Positions 1 through 7,376 of a DNA stretch of 64,000 nucleotides are shown one piece after another (within the stretch, counting starts at the first letter, position 1; each line of letters opens with the position of its first letter). The DNA is taken from the NCBI GenBank assembly GCA_002082245.2, contig NBTC02000001.1, positions 62,001 through 126,000 of the forward strand, written 5' to 3'. The translations under genes and the position numbers were made by a program. This DNA is from Yersinia enterocolitica. Its GTDB lineage: Bacteria; Pseudomonadota; Gammaproteobacteria; Enterobacterales; Enterobacteriaceae. A model generated the notes under the pieces. It did not search any database and was not told the DNA's origin. It worked only from the letters and a program-made list of their open reading frames with translations.

Positions 1-54
1 GCGGCGCATATCGACGGGTTTGACGGCCAGGAACAGGTGTTCAGGCTTGAGCAT
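1..54 (-). CDS. tnpB: IS66-family TnpB, N-terminal fragment at window edge
   Basis: The 18 visible codons start MLKPEHLFLAVKPVDMRR, close to the usual opening of IS66 TnpB. The ATG at 54 overlaps the end of tnpA. The rest lies outside the window. Confidence 0.7.
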   Translation of the reverse strand, partial: MLKPEHLFLAVKPVDMRR

Positions 55-358
55 AGTTGAGGGCCTTGAAGATATCACCCAGTTGAGCGGGTTGGCAGGC
101 CACTCTGCAGCCCCCGGGGAGGTAAAGCATGACCGGGTCGGTCAACGAATCAATCGGTAAAGGTCGTGCTATCTGAACCGGGAGGACGGAGGGCAGTCCG
201 GGAGAGGGATTATATTTATTTTTTGTTTGGGAAGGCCAGTGCTTGAAGGTCCCCTCACTGATCCCCTGAGATTGACAGTACTGACGGCGAGTCAGCCCGC
301 TGGCCCGCCATGCCTCAAGGTGGTGTATTTTACACTCAGGGGTATAGTGTTTAGGCAT
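41..358 (-). CDS. tnpA: IS66-family TnpA (accessory transposition protein)
   Basis: A protein of about 105 residues with an N-terminal helix-turn-helix-like segment (WRASGLTRRQYCQSQGIS) of the kind seen in IS66 TnpA proteins. I start at the MPKHY methionine (358), which has GGAGAA about six bases upstream. The longer reading adds only leader residues. The stop overlaps the start of tnpB, the usual IS66 translational coupling. TnpA is one of three proteins needed for IS66 transposition, with TnpB and the DDE transposase TnpC. Confidence 0.8.
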   Translation of the reverse strand: MPKHYTPECKIHHLEAWRASGLTRRQYCQSQGISEGTFKHWPSQTKNKYNPSPGLPSVLPVQIARPLPIDSLTDPVMLYLPGGCRVACQPAQLGDIFKALNYAQA

Positions 359-438
359 TTTACTTCTCCGTCTGATGAACATAACGGCATGTTACCTGGA
401 CGAAAATTAATTGGAATGTGAGTTCACCGTACTATTAC

Positions 439-975
439 CATTGAGCGTTGCTCAGGGGTTCCAGACCCAGATCGTCCAGGATAAGCACCTGCGTTTTTTT
501 GCAGGTGTTTCAGGTGCTTCAGCCAGCTACCGTCTACCCGGCCCTGCGCCAGCATTTCCAGTAACCTACCGGTACGCCAGTACTGAACGCTGTGTTTCTG
601 GCGACAGGCCTGTTCACCCAGGGCATTGGCGACCCAGCTTTTCCCGCACCCCGTCGGGCCGGTGATCAGGATGTTTTTCCAATGGGTGATGTAATGACCG
701 TTCAGCAGCTCCCGCATCTGTTCGGCTCTCAGCCCCCTCGATACCGGGTAGTGCAGCCCCTCCGGCGCTGCCTGGTATTTCAGGTTCGCACTCTTCCTCA
801 GACGGGCTACCCGACCGTTCTCCCTGTTCAGCAGTTCGTCATCTGCCAGCAGGATCAGCCGTTCCTCGAACGACAACTCGCCGTAGGTCTGCGGGGTTTC
901 TCGCTGGCGGATCAGGCTCCCTGCCATAGCAGGGAGCTTCAGCGGGGTCAGTTTATTTAACAGGTTATCGCTCAT
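439..975 (-). pseudogene. istB: IS21-family IstB helper ATPase, truncated and frameshifted
   Basis: From MSDNLLNKL at 975 the frame shows an IstB-type AAA+ ATPase with a Walker A motif (ITGPTGCGKSW). At about 492-498 a run of seven A (coding strand) shifts the frame. In the next frame the protein would continue QVLILDDLGLEPLSNAQ, the expected Walker B region, so the shift is a real break relative to the family. The gene is then cut by the IS66 end at 438. IstB helps the IstA transposase choose and activate targets. This copy cannot make full-length protein. Confidence 0.85.
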
Positions 976-999
976 GCCGTTTGTTCCTCTGTTTGTCAG

Positions 1000-1758
1000 T
1001 TAGTGGTAGTAGCCTGGACCGCGCAGGTTTTCATGCTCCAGCGAGGCCGGAGAGTGTTGTTCGCTCTGACTCGATAACGGGAGATCTTGGTTCTCGCGAT
1101 TGTGGCGCAGCAGGTTGTCGATGAAGCGTCTGTCCGGTGTTTTGTAATGCCAGGCGACGCAACTGGCTTTTTCCAGCCTCTCTTTTCCGTATTTTTTCTG
1201 CAGTGCGGTCAGTCCGAGCACCGCACGGTAGGCCAGTTCCGGATGGGCTTTGGCTTTCAGCATGGCGTCAACCACTCTGCCGGTGAACGGGCCGATGCGA
1301 CATCCCATCTCGACCAGACGTTCTGGCGTCCATGTCCCGTGACCCAGGTGCCGAGCCGGCATGTGCAGCGGATTGGTGGAGTGCTTATATTCATGGAGGC
1401 TGCGCGGCTCTGGTTGCCGTACCCTTTCATTGGCCGGTTATTCATGTCCGCCAGTAGCTCACGAAGACGGGTATTCAGCGCCCTGAGCGTGTAGAAGGTT
1501 TCATTGCGGATGCGGGCAAGCAGCCATCTTTCGACGATGAGAACGCCGTTTTCTGCTTTCGATTTATCTTTCGGCTTATAGGGGCGAGCCGGGATGATAA
1601 CTGTGCCGTAGTGCTCCGCCAACGCCTGGTAACTGTCATTGATGATGGGTTCATAGCGATCGGCCTTTTTCACCGCGCTTTTGAGGTTATCGGGGACCAG
1701 CAGCTTCGGTACACCGCCCAGGAAGGTCAGACAGCGGCTGTTGGCGTTCAGCCAGGAC
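1000..1758 (-). pseudogene. istA: IS21-family IstA transposase, 5'-truncated with internal deletion
   Basis: The upstream part (about 1410-1758) carries the middle of IstA, including LGGVPKLLVPDNLKSAVKK, YKPKDKSKAEN and the segment after it. The C-terminal part (1000-1362) is in another frame, with HSTNPLHMPARHLGHG then TWTPERLVEMG. Residues normally lying between the two parts are missing, so an internal deletion plus frameshift is likely near 1370-1400. The 5' part is removed by the IS3 element starting at 1759. It lies just upstream of istB, as in intact IS21 elements. Confidence 0.8.
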
Positions 1759-1811
1759 TGAACCGCCCCGGGGATCCTGGAGACTAAACTAGTCGTTAAA
1801 AGGAAACTCAA

Positions 1812-2113
1812 ATGTCATCAAATCGTTATTCACCTGAATTACGCGAACGGGCAGTGAGATTGGTTTTGGATCACCGCGGCGAGTATTCGACGGAGCTTGA
1901 CGCTGTCAGAGCGATTGCCCCGAAAATCGGTTGTCATGCTGACACTTTGCGCGCCTGGATGCGTCAGCATGAACAACATACCCCTTCACCAACAACGGCT
2001 CTAACAACCAATGAACGCCTGCGCCTAAAAGAGTTAGAGCGCGAGAACCGTGAACTGCGCCGCAGCAACGATATCTTGCGTCAGGCTTCAGCGTATTTTG
2101 CCCAGGCGGAGCT
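1812..2113 (+). pseudogene. IS3-family OrfA, 3' end displaced by insertion
   Basis: About 100 residues from MSSNRYSPELRERAV, with the N-terminal helix-turn-helix (IGCHADTLRAWMRQH) and the leucine-zipper-like stretch (ERLRLKELERENRELRRSN) typical of IS3 OrfA. The normal ending FAQAELDRHWKK is broken after GCGGAGCT at 2113. Reading then continues into the inserted element and stops at 2144. With the frameshift region gone, OrfAB cannot be made. Confidence 0.85.
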
Positions 2114-2448
2114 CGTATATGGACGCCTCCTTTTTGCCAAGTGATTTTTTTGTTTTGATGCAGAAGGTGAAGATCGCAGTCGTATATTCGGGCTGTTTGT
2201 GCGTTTATTTGACTATACGCTGCCCATAATGGAATCTGCTTGTTGGCTCCCAAACGACCGCTCAGTCTTAATTCAATAAATTCTGACTATCGAGCTCCAC
2301 GGGTTTTGCCAACACCGGTCTGACCTGTCTACGCCATCACGTCAATAAATCACCTGTAGCAATCAGGAAAGGAACACATCAAATATTTTCTGTCAGCCCG
2401 GGAGTAACTGGTTGGTCAGTTGTTCCCGATAATTATTGTCGAAGCTAC
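2114..2448 (-). mobile_element. Transposase-less IS1111 (IS110-family) derivative retaining the guide-RNA end
   Basis: The 335 bp match 9289-9623 of the full element at 9289-10715, from the left terminus CGTATATGGACGCCTCC through the non-coding end and the last codons of the transposase. The rest of the element, including its right terminus, is missing, and the host sequence resumes with GACCGCCACTGG exactly at the original target boundary. It occupies the same position of the IS3 orfA/orfB junction as the full element does in IS3 element no. 2. All four guide-like segments (about 2181-2298) are preserved. Confidence 0.85.
2181..2298 (-). ncRNA. Predicted bridge/seekRNA region in the IS1111 derivative
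   Basis: This is the same sequence as the predicted guide RNA at 9356-9473, shifted by 7175. Target guides GGAGCT and GCGGTC (minus strand) and donor guides TTCCATT and ATATACG are unchanged. Transcription is not shown. No promoter can be assigned, because in the parent the RNA would come from the transposase-side strand. Confidence 0.55.
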
Positions 2449-2468
2449 GACCGCCACTGGAAGAAATA

Positions 2469-3359
2469 ATGCCGTTTCTGGAAAATCTAAGCGATGAACA
2501 TGGGATCGAGCCGATATGTCATGAACTGGACATAGCCCCGTCAACGTATTACTGGCATCAACAACGTCGGCAACATCCTGAGCATCGCAGTCACCGGGAC
2601 AAGAGTGATGGTCAGCTTATGCCGGAAATACAGCGTGTTTTTGAAGAAAACTACCGTGTTTACGGGTACCGTAAAGTCTGGCAACAGTTAAAACGCGAAG
2701 GGTTCCACGTGGCCAGATGTACAGTGGTGCGCCTGATGAAAAAGCTGAAAATAAAGGGGGTAATACGTGGCAAAGGTGTTAAGACGACGCGCAGCAACAA
2801 AGCCACTGAGACCCCACGCGATTTGGTAAACCGTCAATTCGTGGCGGAACGCCCGAACCAGCTGTGGGTAGCAGATTTTACCTACGTCAGCACCTGGCAG
2901 GGCTTCGCGTATGTGGCGTTCATTATCGATGTGTTTGCCGGGGTTATCGTAGGTTGGCGAACCTCATCAACGATGGAAACGACCTTCGTGCTGGATGCGC
3001 TGGAGCAGGCTCTATGGTTCAGACGGCCTTCGGGCACCATCCATCACAGTGATAAAGGTTCCCAGTATGTGTCGCTGGCGTACACGCAACGGCTGAAAGA
3101 TGCTGAGTTGTTGGCGTCGACGGGCAGTACGGGTGATTCTTACGACAACGCGCTGGCTGAAAGCGTTAACGGTCTGTACAAGGCTGAAGTGATCCACCGA
3201 AAAAGTTGGAAAACGCGTCAGGATGTAGAGCTGGCGACGCTGGAATGGGTGGACTGGTTTAACAATCGCAGACTGTTGGAACGCCTGGGCCATATCCCGC
3301 CGATGGAAGCAGAAAAAGGCTACTATGCTTCACATGCTGGCAAAGATCTGGCCGCGTGA
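2469..3359 (+). CDS. IS3-family OrfB transposase (DDE)
   Basis: About 296 residues with the IS3 OrfB layout: an HTH_21-type N-terminal segment (YRVYGYRKVWQQLKREG) followed by an rve integrase core. Catalytic residues are visible in VADFTYVSTW (first D), HHSDKGSQYVS (second D) and DNALAESVNGLYK (E). The frame is open to the natural stop LAA, 42 bp before the right inverted repeat. Normally OrfB is expressed as an OrfAB fusion. Here the insertion upstream uncouples it, so it is probably not expressed as an active transposase. Confidence 0.85.
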   Translation: MPFLENLSDEHGIEPICHELDIAPSTYYWHQQRRQHPEHRSHRDKSDGQLMPEIQRVFEENYRVYGYRKVWQQLKREGFHVARCTVVRLMKKLKIKGVIRGKGVKTTRSNKATETPRDLVNRQFVAERPNQLWVADFTYVSTWQGFAYVAFIIDVFAGVIVGWRTSSTMETTFVLDALEQALWFRRPSGTIHHSDKGSQYVSLAYTQRLKDAELLASTGSTGDSYDNALAESVNGLYKAEVIHRKSWKTRQDVELATLEWVDWFNNRRLLERLGHIPPMEAEKGYYASHAGKDLAA

Positions 3360-3589
3360 ACAACGGGTTCAAAAACTCTCCAAGAAAACCGGGGCGGTTC
3401 AGTGTGGCCATATACAGAGCTTACGCCTAGCCTACAATCCCTTAAAATCAATTTGTAACAATGTCAAAAAACGGACACGGTACTTTTTCAACGACTACAC
3501 TAGTAAAAGTTATTTGATCGTGTGTGATCTCTTGATGTTGTGTTGCTTACGAACAGCGTTCTCCCTTCGATCCCACTAACGGACTTTGT

Positions 3590-4522
3590 ATGAAGATTGA
3601 AATTCTTAAACAGGCCGTTATGGATTCACGAGACGGCATCACCATCTCTGACAATGTCATAGACGACAATCCTTTGATTTTTGTAAATCCGGCTTTTGAG
3701 CGGATGACCGGCTACTCCTTCGAAGAAATTACCAACATCAACTGTCGATACCTACAAAATAACGATCGGGAACAGCCAGAGCTGGAAATTGTGCACAGCG
3801 CCATTAAAAAAGGCGAGTACTGCCTTGTAACCTTGCGAAACTACCGCAAGGATGGAACTATGTTTTGGAATGAGTTAAGCATATCGCCAATTCATGATGA
3901 GAGTGGGGCTGTAACCAATTTTATCGGGATCCAAAAAGACGTAACACCAAGAATGATAATACAGCAACAGCTTCGCGATGAGCATCGGTCCCTCGAGGAA
4001 ATGAAAATACATTTCGAGCAACTCTCCATAAAGGATGGACTCACCGGAATTTATAATCGTCGCTTTTTTGATACGCAGTTCGACATTCAATGTAAAATTG
4101 CCAACCGTAATAGTGACTCATTGACTATCGTCATGATTGATGTCGATCACTTCAAATCATTCAATGATATTTATGGACATCAGGCTGGCGATGAAGCGCT
4201 AATACGTGTCGCTGATTGCTTGAATAAGTCCTTCAAGCGGGGGTCTGATTTTGTATCCAGGTATGGCGGCGAAGAATTTGTCATTCTCTCCAGTGGTATG
4301 ACGAAAGACCAGGCAACGCTGTATGTACAGACGCTATGCCAACTCGTGCGAGATTTGAGAATACCGCACTCCGCTTCCAGCACAGGATACTTGACTATAA
4401 GCATCGGTTTTTCAGTTCATACATTTGGCCTACTGACCCCGTCTAATGTACTACTGACACATGCCGATAACGCTCTCTACGTAGCTAAAGCCCGGGGCAA
4501 AGATCAGTTTTTCTGTCTTTAG
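3590..4522 (+). CDS. LOV-domain (blue-light) GGDEF diguanylate cyclase
   Basis: A 310-residue soluble protein. Residues about 5-120 form a PAS/LOV domain with the flavin-adduct motif NCRYLQ (Cys52). Other LOV flavin contacts are present: NYRKDG (Asn84), FWNEL (Asn94) and GIQKDVT (Gln115). A short coiled linker (about 122-145) leads to a GGDEF domain starting DGLTGIYNRRFFD, with DVDHFKSFND and the active site GGEEF (226-230). RGSD (217-220) fits the RxxD product-inhibition site. Expected activity is light-regulated synthesis of cyclic di-GMP from two GTP. The ATG at 3590 has only a weak GGA upstream. The gene is intact between IS3 and IS1, with no operon partner. Confidence 0.88.
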   Translation: MKIEILKQAVMDSRDGITISDNVIDDNPLIFVNPAFERMTGYSFEEITNINCRYLQNNDREQPELEIVHSAIKKGEYCLVTLRNYRKDGTMFWNELSISPIHDESGAVTNFIGIQKDVTPRMIIQQQLRDEHRSLEEMKIHFEQLSIKDGLTGIYNRRFFDTQFDIQCKIANRNSDSLTIVMIDVDHFKSFNDIYGHQAGDEALIRVADCLNKSFKRGSDFVSRYGGEEFVILSSGMTKDQATLYVQTLCQLVRDLRIPHSASSTGYLTISIGFSVHTFGLLTPSNVLLTHADNALYVAKARGKDQFFCL

Positions 4523-4605
4523 GTTCAACGATCTGGATAATTGTAAGGGTTGTACGCCGGAATCCCAGAAAATTCTGGGTCATGTATTCAATGTGGTTAT
4601 TAGTA

Positions 4606-4983
4606 TCACATAAGGTAATGCTCACGCTCAATGAACGTACCGATAATACTGTCATGCATTTCTGCCGATTTTGAGTATCCGAGAGTCTTGCGGTTCAGTC
4701 GTTTCAACCGATTACGAATATTCAGGTTTTCACGCTCAATCCGCTGCGTGTAAAGCTTGCCACTGATGTGTTTTTCATCCGGCAACATGTCATAAGCACT
4801 GAAGTTGTCGGTACACCAAAAGACGACATTGAAACCTAACAGCAACCCCAATAATTGGCGAAATGTCTTTTTGCTCCGACGACCAAAAACATGAGCAATA
4901 ATACGTTTGAAGCGAGGCTCCCAGGCATACCAAAGCCAGCGTTGCTGCTTTTTGTTGCCGATAAACGACCACATCTCGTCCAC
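4606..4983 (-). CDS. insB: IS1 InsB' (DDE catalytic part)
   Basis: It begins MDEMWSFIGNKKQQRW and contains the IS1 DDE residues in MDEMWSF, CTDNFSAYD and the IERENLNIRNR region. It is expressed with InsA as the InsAB' frameshift product. The frame is complete to the natural C-terminus near the left inverted repeat. Confidence 0.9.
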   Translation of the reverse strand: MDEMWSFIGNKKQQRWLWYAWEPRFKRIIAHVFGRRSKKTFRQLLGLLLGFNVVFWCTDNFSAYDMLPDEKHISGKLYTQRIERENLNIRNRLKRLNRKTLGYSKSAEMHDSIIGTFIEREHYLM

Positions 4984-5027
4984 TTCGCAAATGAGTTGAA
5001 TTTGCAGGTTATCCAGTGGCAGCGTTG

Positions 5028-5306
5028 TTACATTCCGCGGCGAGAGTTTTTTAAAGTGCGCACAACGGTATTGATGCTGATATGTAACGCCCGTGCAGTG
5101 TCACGAATACCGGCATTGTTCATAGCAAGATCGACAATTTGATCTTTCATACCGGGGTGGCATGCACGGTACTCGTATTCTAGTTGAAAGCTCCGGCGGC
5201 AGGCCTGACAGCGGTAGCGCTGATGCCCGGAGCGTCCTGGTCCGTGCTTTTTAACAGAGTGCGCCTGCTCACAAAATGGGCATTTCACATCAACCTTAGC
5301 CATCAA
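5028..5306 (-). CDS. insA: IS1 InsA (zinc-finger/HTH repressor; N-part of transposase)
   Basis: Ninety-two residues with paired cysteines (CPFC...CQAC) and a helix-turn-helix (DTARALHISINTVVRTLK). InsA alone represses IS1 transposition. A -1 frameshift at the run of A (TTTAAAAAACTC on the coding strand, near 5050) fuses it to InsB'. The start is MMAKV or the next Met. Confidence 0.9.
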   Translation of the reverse strand: MMAKVDVKCPFCEQAHSVKKHGPGRSGHQRYRCQACRRSFQLEYEYRACHPGMKDQIVDLAMNNAGIRDTARALHISINTVVRTLKNSRRGM

Positions 5307-5364
5307 ACCCTCTCAGATAAATGCGAAGATGTTACCTGATGATCTCCGCATTGAATACATGACC

Positions 5365-5514
5365 GTTAATATTGAGTATGACAGAGAGGAAACGGTTTAT
5401 ATCATCCGGCATTTCACCGAAGATAATAAAGAACTACACAGCGAATGGAATCCATTCAGATTTTATAAAGGTGAATACGGATTAAAACCGCTGTCTGAGG
5501 AAATGAATTCTTGA
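5365..5514 (+). pseudogene. C-terminal remnant of an unknown protein, cut by IS1
   Basis: The frame opens inside the IS1 end and continues into about 49 codons (NIEYDREETVYIIRHFTED... to EEMNS), ending TGA at 5514. The composition looks like genuine coding sequence, but I do not recognise a family. The N-terminus was probably removed by IS1. Confidence 0.4.
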
Positions 5515-5569
5515 GCTAAAAGCGTTCTACCAAGAATAATACGAAGCACCATAAATAAGGAATTAAACG

Positions 5570-5776
5570 ATGTAAATCAAAGCTGAACAGTTTGTTACCA
5601 ATGGGGGCAGAAGAGTGCTTACCGATGACGGCCAGCAGGGTATGGGCAGTAAAACAGGGGTAGGCTCCACAACTGAAAGAAAGCAGGGCGCAGTAGCAGC
5701 AGCGATTTACGCCAACTGCCCTGCTCTAGACAGCAAACAGCTCGATGAGATCATAGAGGGGTCAGTTTGGATATAG
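5570..5776 (+). pseudogene. Small ORF with a stop at codon 2
   Basis: After a good ribosome site (AAGGA) the ATG at 5570 is followed at once by TAA, then by 66 open codons (IKAEQFVTNGGRRVLTDDG... to GSVWI). A single A-to-T change in an AAA lysine codon would explain it. The family is unknown. It may alternatively start elsewhere or be non-coding. Confidence 0.35.
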
Positions 5777-6048
5777 AGAATTATTGTACTATAAGGGCTT
5801 CCCCGGCATGTCAACACCGGTTTTTTCGGTTCCTGTCTGCTCGTCATTAAAATTAAAGGGGAGAGACTGCGGTACTATAAACGGTCATGAGGAATCGTAA
5901 TCGATTCGGACCCTGATGAAAGACGCTCGTGAGATTCTTGTTCGTTTAACGGATACGTATATCCTGTACAATAGTCAGATATATCTCACGGGGTCTAACC
6001 CTTTATCATCAACGAGTTGCAGTTAAGATGGTTAATCAGTTTCGTGCT
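5777..6048. other. Non-coding stretch downstream of an IS110-family fragment
   Basis: There is no credible ORF in these 272 bp. It lies just past the stop of the IS1111-type transposase fragment at 6049, where this subgroup normally carries its guide RNA and element end. I could not read guide/target matches because the target flanks are not preserved. Confidence 0.4.
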
Positions 6049-6500
6049 TTAGCTCACTGAGTACAACCTGAAATCATCACCATAATGTAGTGATGCCCAG
6101 CACAGTCTTGCATTTTTAGCCGCTATGGCCACAACGGCACGCCAGTATCCTCTGCGCTCAACTAGCGAGCAAACCCAACGACTGAATGAGTCTGTCTTTT
6201 TCTCGGCGCCAATCAGAACTGAACGAGCGCCCTGGACCAACAGCGTTCGTAGATACGAATCGCCCGCCTTCGTTATCCTGCCAAGCTTTGATTTTCCGCC
6301 GCTACTATATTGCGATGGCGTTAGTCCCAGCCAAGCTGCCAGTTGTCGTCCATTTTTAAAATCGTGTGCATTACCGATACTGGCGACCAGAGCACAGGCT
6401 GTTGTGGGGCCAATCCCTTTCAGTTCCATCAGTCGTTGGCTGCGGTGATCCGCTTTTGCCATGCGGGACAGGATCCGGTCATATTCAGTAACGTTATTTT
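6049..6500 (-). pseudogene. IS110-family (IS1111-type) transposase, C-terminal part
   Basis: The C-terminal Transposase_20 region is clear: ELKGIGPTTACALVASIG, GRQLAAWLGLTPSQYSSGG and DSYLRTLLVQGARSVL, ending at 6049. The N-terminal DEDD domain is missing because IS66 copy A begins at 6501. It is a different element from the IS1111 at 9289. Confidence 0.85.
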
Positions 6501-6585
6501 GTAAACGTCGCTGGTACCGCACCTTCCGCTTAACGCGATGAAACATCATGCTTGTCTTTGGAATTCACCGAAGATCAGAGGCAAT

Positions 6586-6957
6586 ATGGCAAAGACGAAC
6601 CATCGCACTCCCGACGAATGGCGTGAACTGCTCGACGCACAACAACGCTCCGGTCTCAACCAAACTCAATTCTGTAAACGCCATCAAATCTCACGCAGCG
6701 CTTTTTTCAATGCCAAGGATCGCCTCGTTGCGCAAGCCAAGTCGCCGCCGCCCGCATTTATCGCTGTCTCTCCGCTCAAACAGGGTTCTTTGCCGATAAC
6801 GCCGCCTGTCGAACCCACTCCCGCTGTTGCCGAACCTGAGCTACCTCCGGTTGAGTGCGATTCTATCAAACTGACGCTCGCACACTGCTCACTGCAATTT
6901 CCCCTCAGCCTTTCTCCATTTTGGCTGGCGACCTTACTGCGGGAACTCACGCCATGA
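6586..6957 (+). CDS. tnpA: IS66-family TnpA
   Basis: About 123 residues from MAKTNHRTPDEWRELL. The in-frame upstream Met at 6538 lies in the element terminus and is less likely. An N-terminal HTH (GLNQTQFCKRHQISRSAFF) is followed by a proline-rich linker. Its stop overlaps the tnpB start (ATGA at 6954). It is accessory to the TnpC transposase. Confidence 0.85.
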   Translation: MAKTNHRTPDEWRELLDAQQRSGLNQTQFCKRHQISRSAFFNAKDRLVAQAKSPPPAFIAVSPLKQGSLPITPPVEPTPAVAEPELPPVECDSIKLTLAHCSLQFPLSLSPFWLATLLRELTP

Positions 6958-7310
6958 AGATGTTTGTCGATGCCACGCAGATTTATCTTCACCGCCTTCC
7001 CGTGGACTTTCGCAAAAGCATCAACGGGCTCACGCTACTGGTTGAACAGCACATGGCGTTATCGCCTTTTAGTGGAGCCCTGTTTGTCTTCTGCAATCGA
7101 CGGCACGACAAAATAAAGGCGCTGTACTGGGACACCACCGGTTTTTGTCTGTGGTATAAACGCCTTGAACAGGCGCACTTCAAATGGCCTTCCCGGTTGA
7201 GTGGCGATACGTTGACGTTGGATGAACAACAATGGCACTGGCTGTTAGAGGGGATAGACATCACAAAAATACAGCGGCATCCCCCTCTGCATTACACCTC
7301 GTTGAGTTAA
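6954..7310 (+). CDS. tnpB: IS66-family TnpB
   Basis: 118 residues with the TnpB (IS66 Orf2) signature: HRLPVDFRKSINGLTLLVEQ, SGALFVFCNRRHDKIKALYW, and KRLEQAHFKWP. It is translationally coupled to tnpA. The role is structural or accessory in transposition and biochemically ill-defined. Confidence 0.88.
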   Translation: MKMFVDATQIYLHRLPVDFRKSINGLTLLVEQHMALSPFSGALFVFCNRRHDKIKALYWDTTGFCLWYKRLEQAHFKWPSRLSGDTLTLDEQQWHWLLEGIDITKIQRHPPLHYTSLS

Positions 7311-7376
7311 TAAAAAAGTACAACTACCGGTTAAATAACAATGTATTAAGGGGCAGTAAAGGGTATAATTCATACC

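Larger units (their letters stand above)
1..438 (-). mobile_element. IS66-family element, 5' end only (runs off the window)
   Basis: The terminal inverted repeat, read on the minus strand, begins GTAATAGTACGGTGAACTCA at 438. It is followed inward by tnpA and the start of tnpB. The same terminus recurs near 45284, 61053, 61306 and 63810, so several relatives of this IS66 type occur here. It interrupts the IS21 istB gene to its right. The other end lies outside the window, so a target duplication cannot be tested. Confidence 0.85.
1759..3401 (+). mobile_element. IS3-family element no. 1, interrupted by an IS1111 derivative
   Basis: Terminal inverted repeats are visible: the left end TGAACCGCCCCGGGGATCCT at 1759 matches the complement of the right end at 3401. 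OrfA (1812) and orfB (2469-3359) are normally joined by programmed frameshifting. Here a 335-bp insertion separates them at the FAQAEL/DRHW codons. No 3-4 bp target duplication is evident at the ends. Confidence 0.85.
4578..5364 (-). mobile_element. IS1-family element (copy 1)
   Basis: The 787-bp element is bounded by GGTCATGTATTCAATG and its inverted copy CATTGAATACATGACC. It encodes insA and insB' on the minus strand with an A-rich slippery site. The same 787-bp element lies at 43584-44370. The flanks show no matching 8-9 bp target duplication, which suggests later rearrangement. Confidence 0.92.

Noticed and set aside
4578..5364. Target duplication for IS1 copies
   Set aside because: Flanks of both 787-bp IS1 copies were compared directly and in all cross-combinations, and no 8-9 bp match was found.
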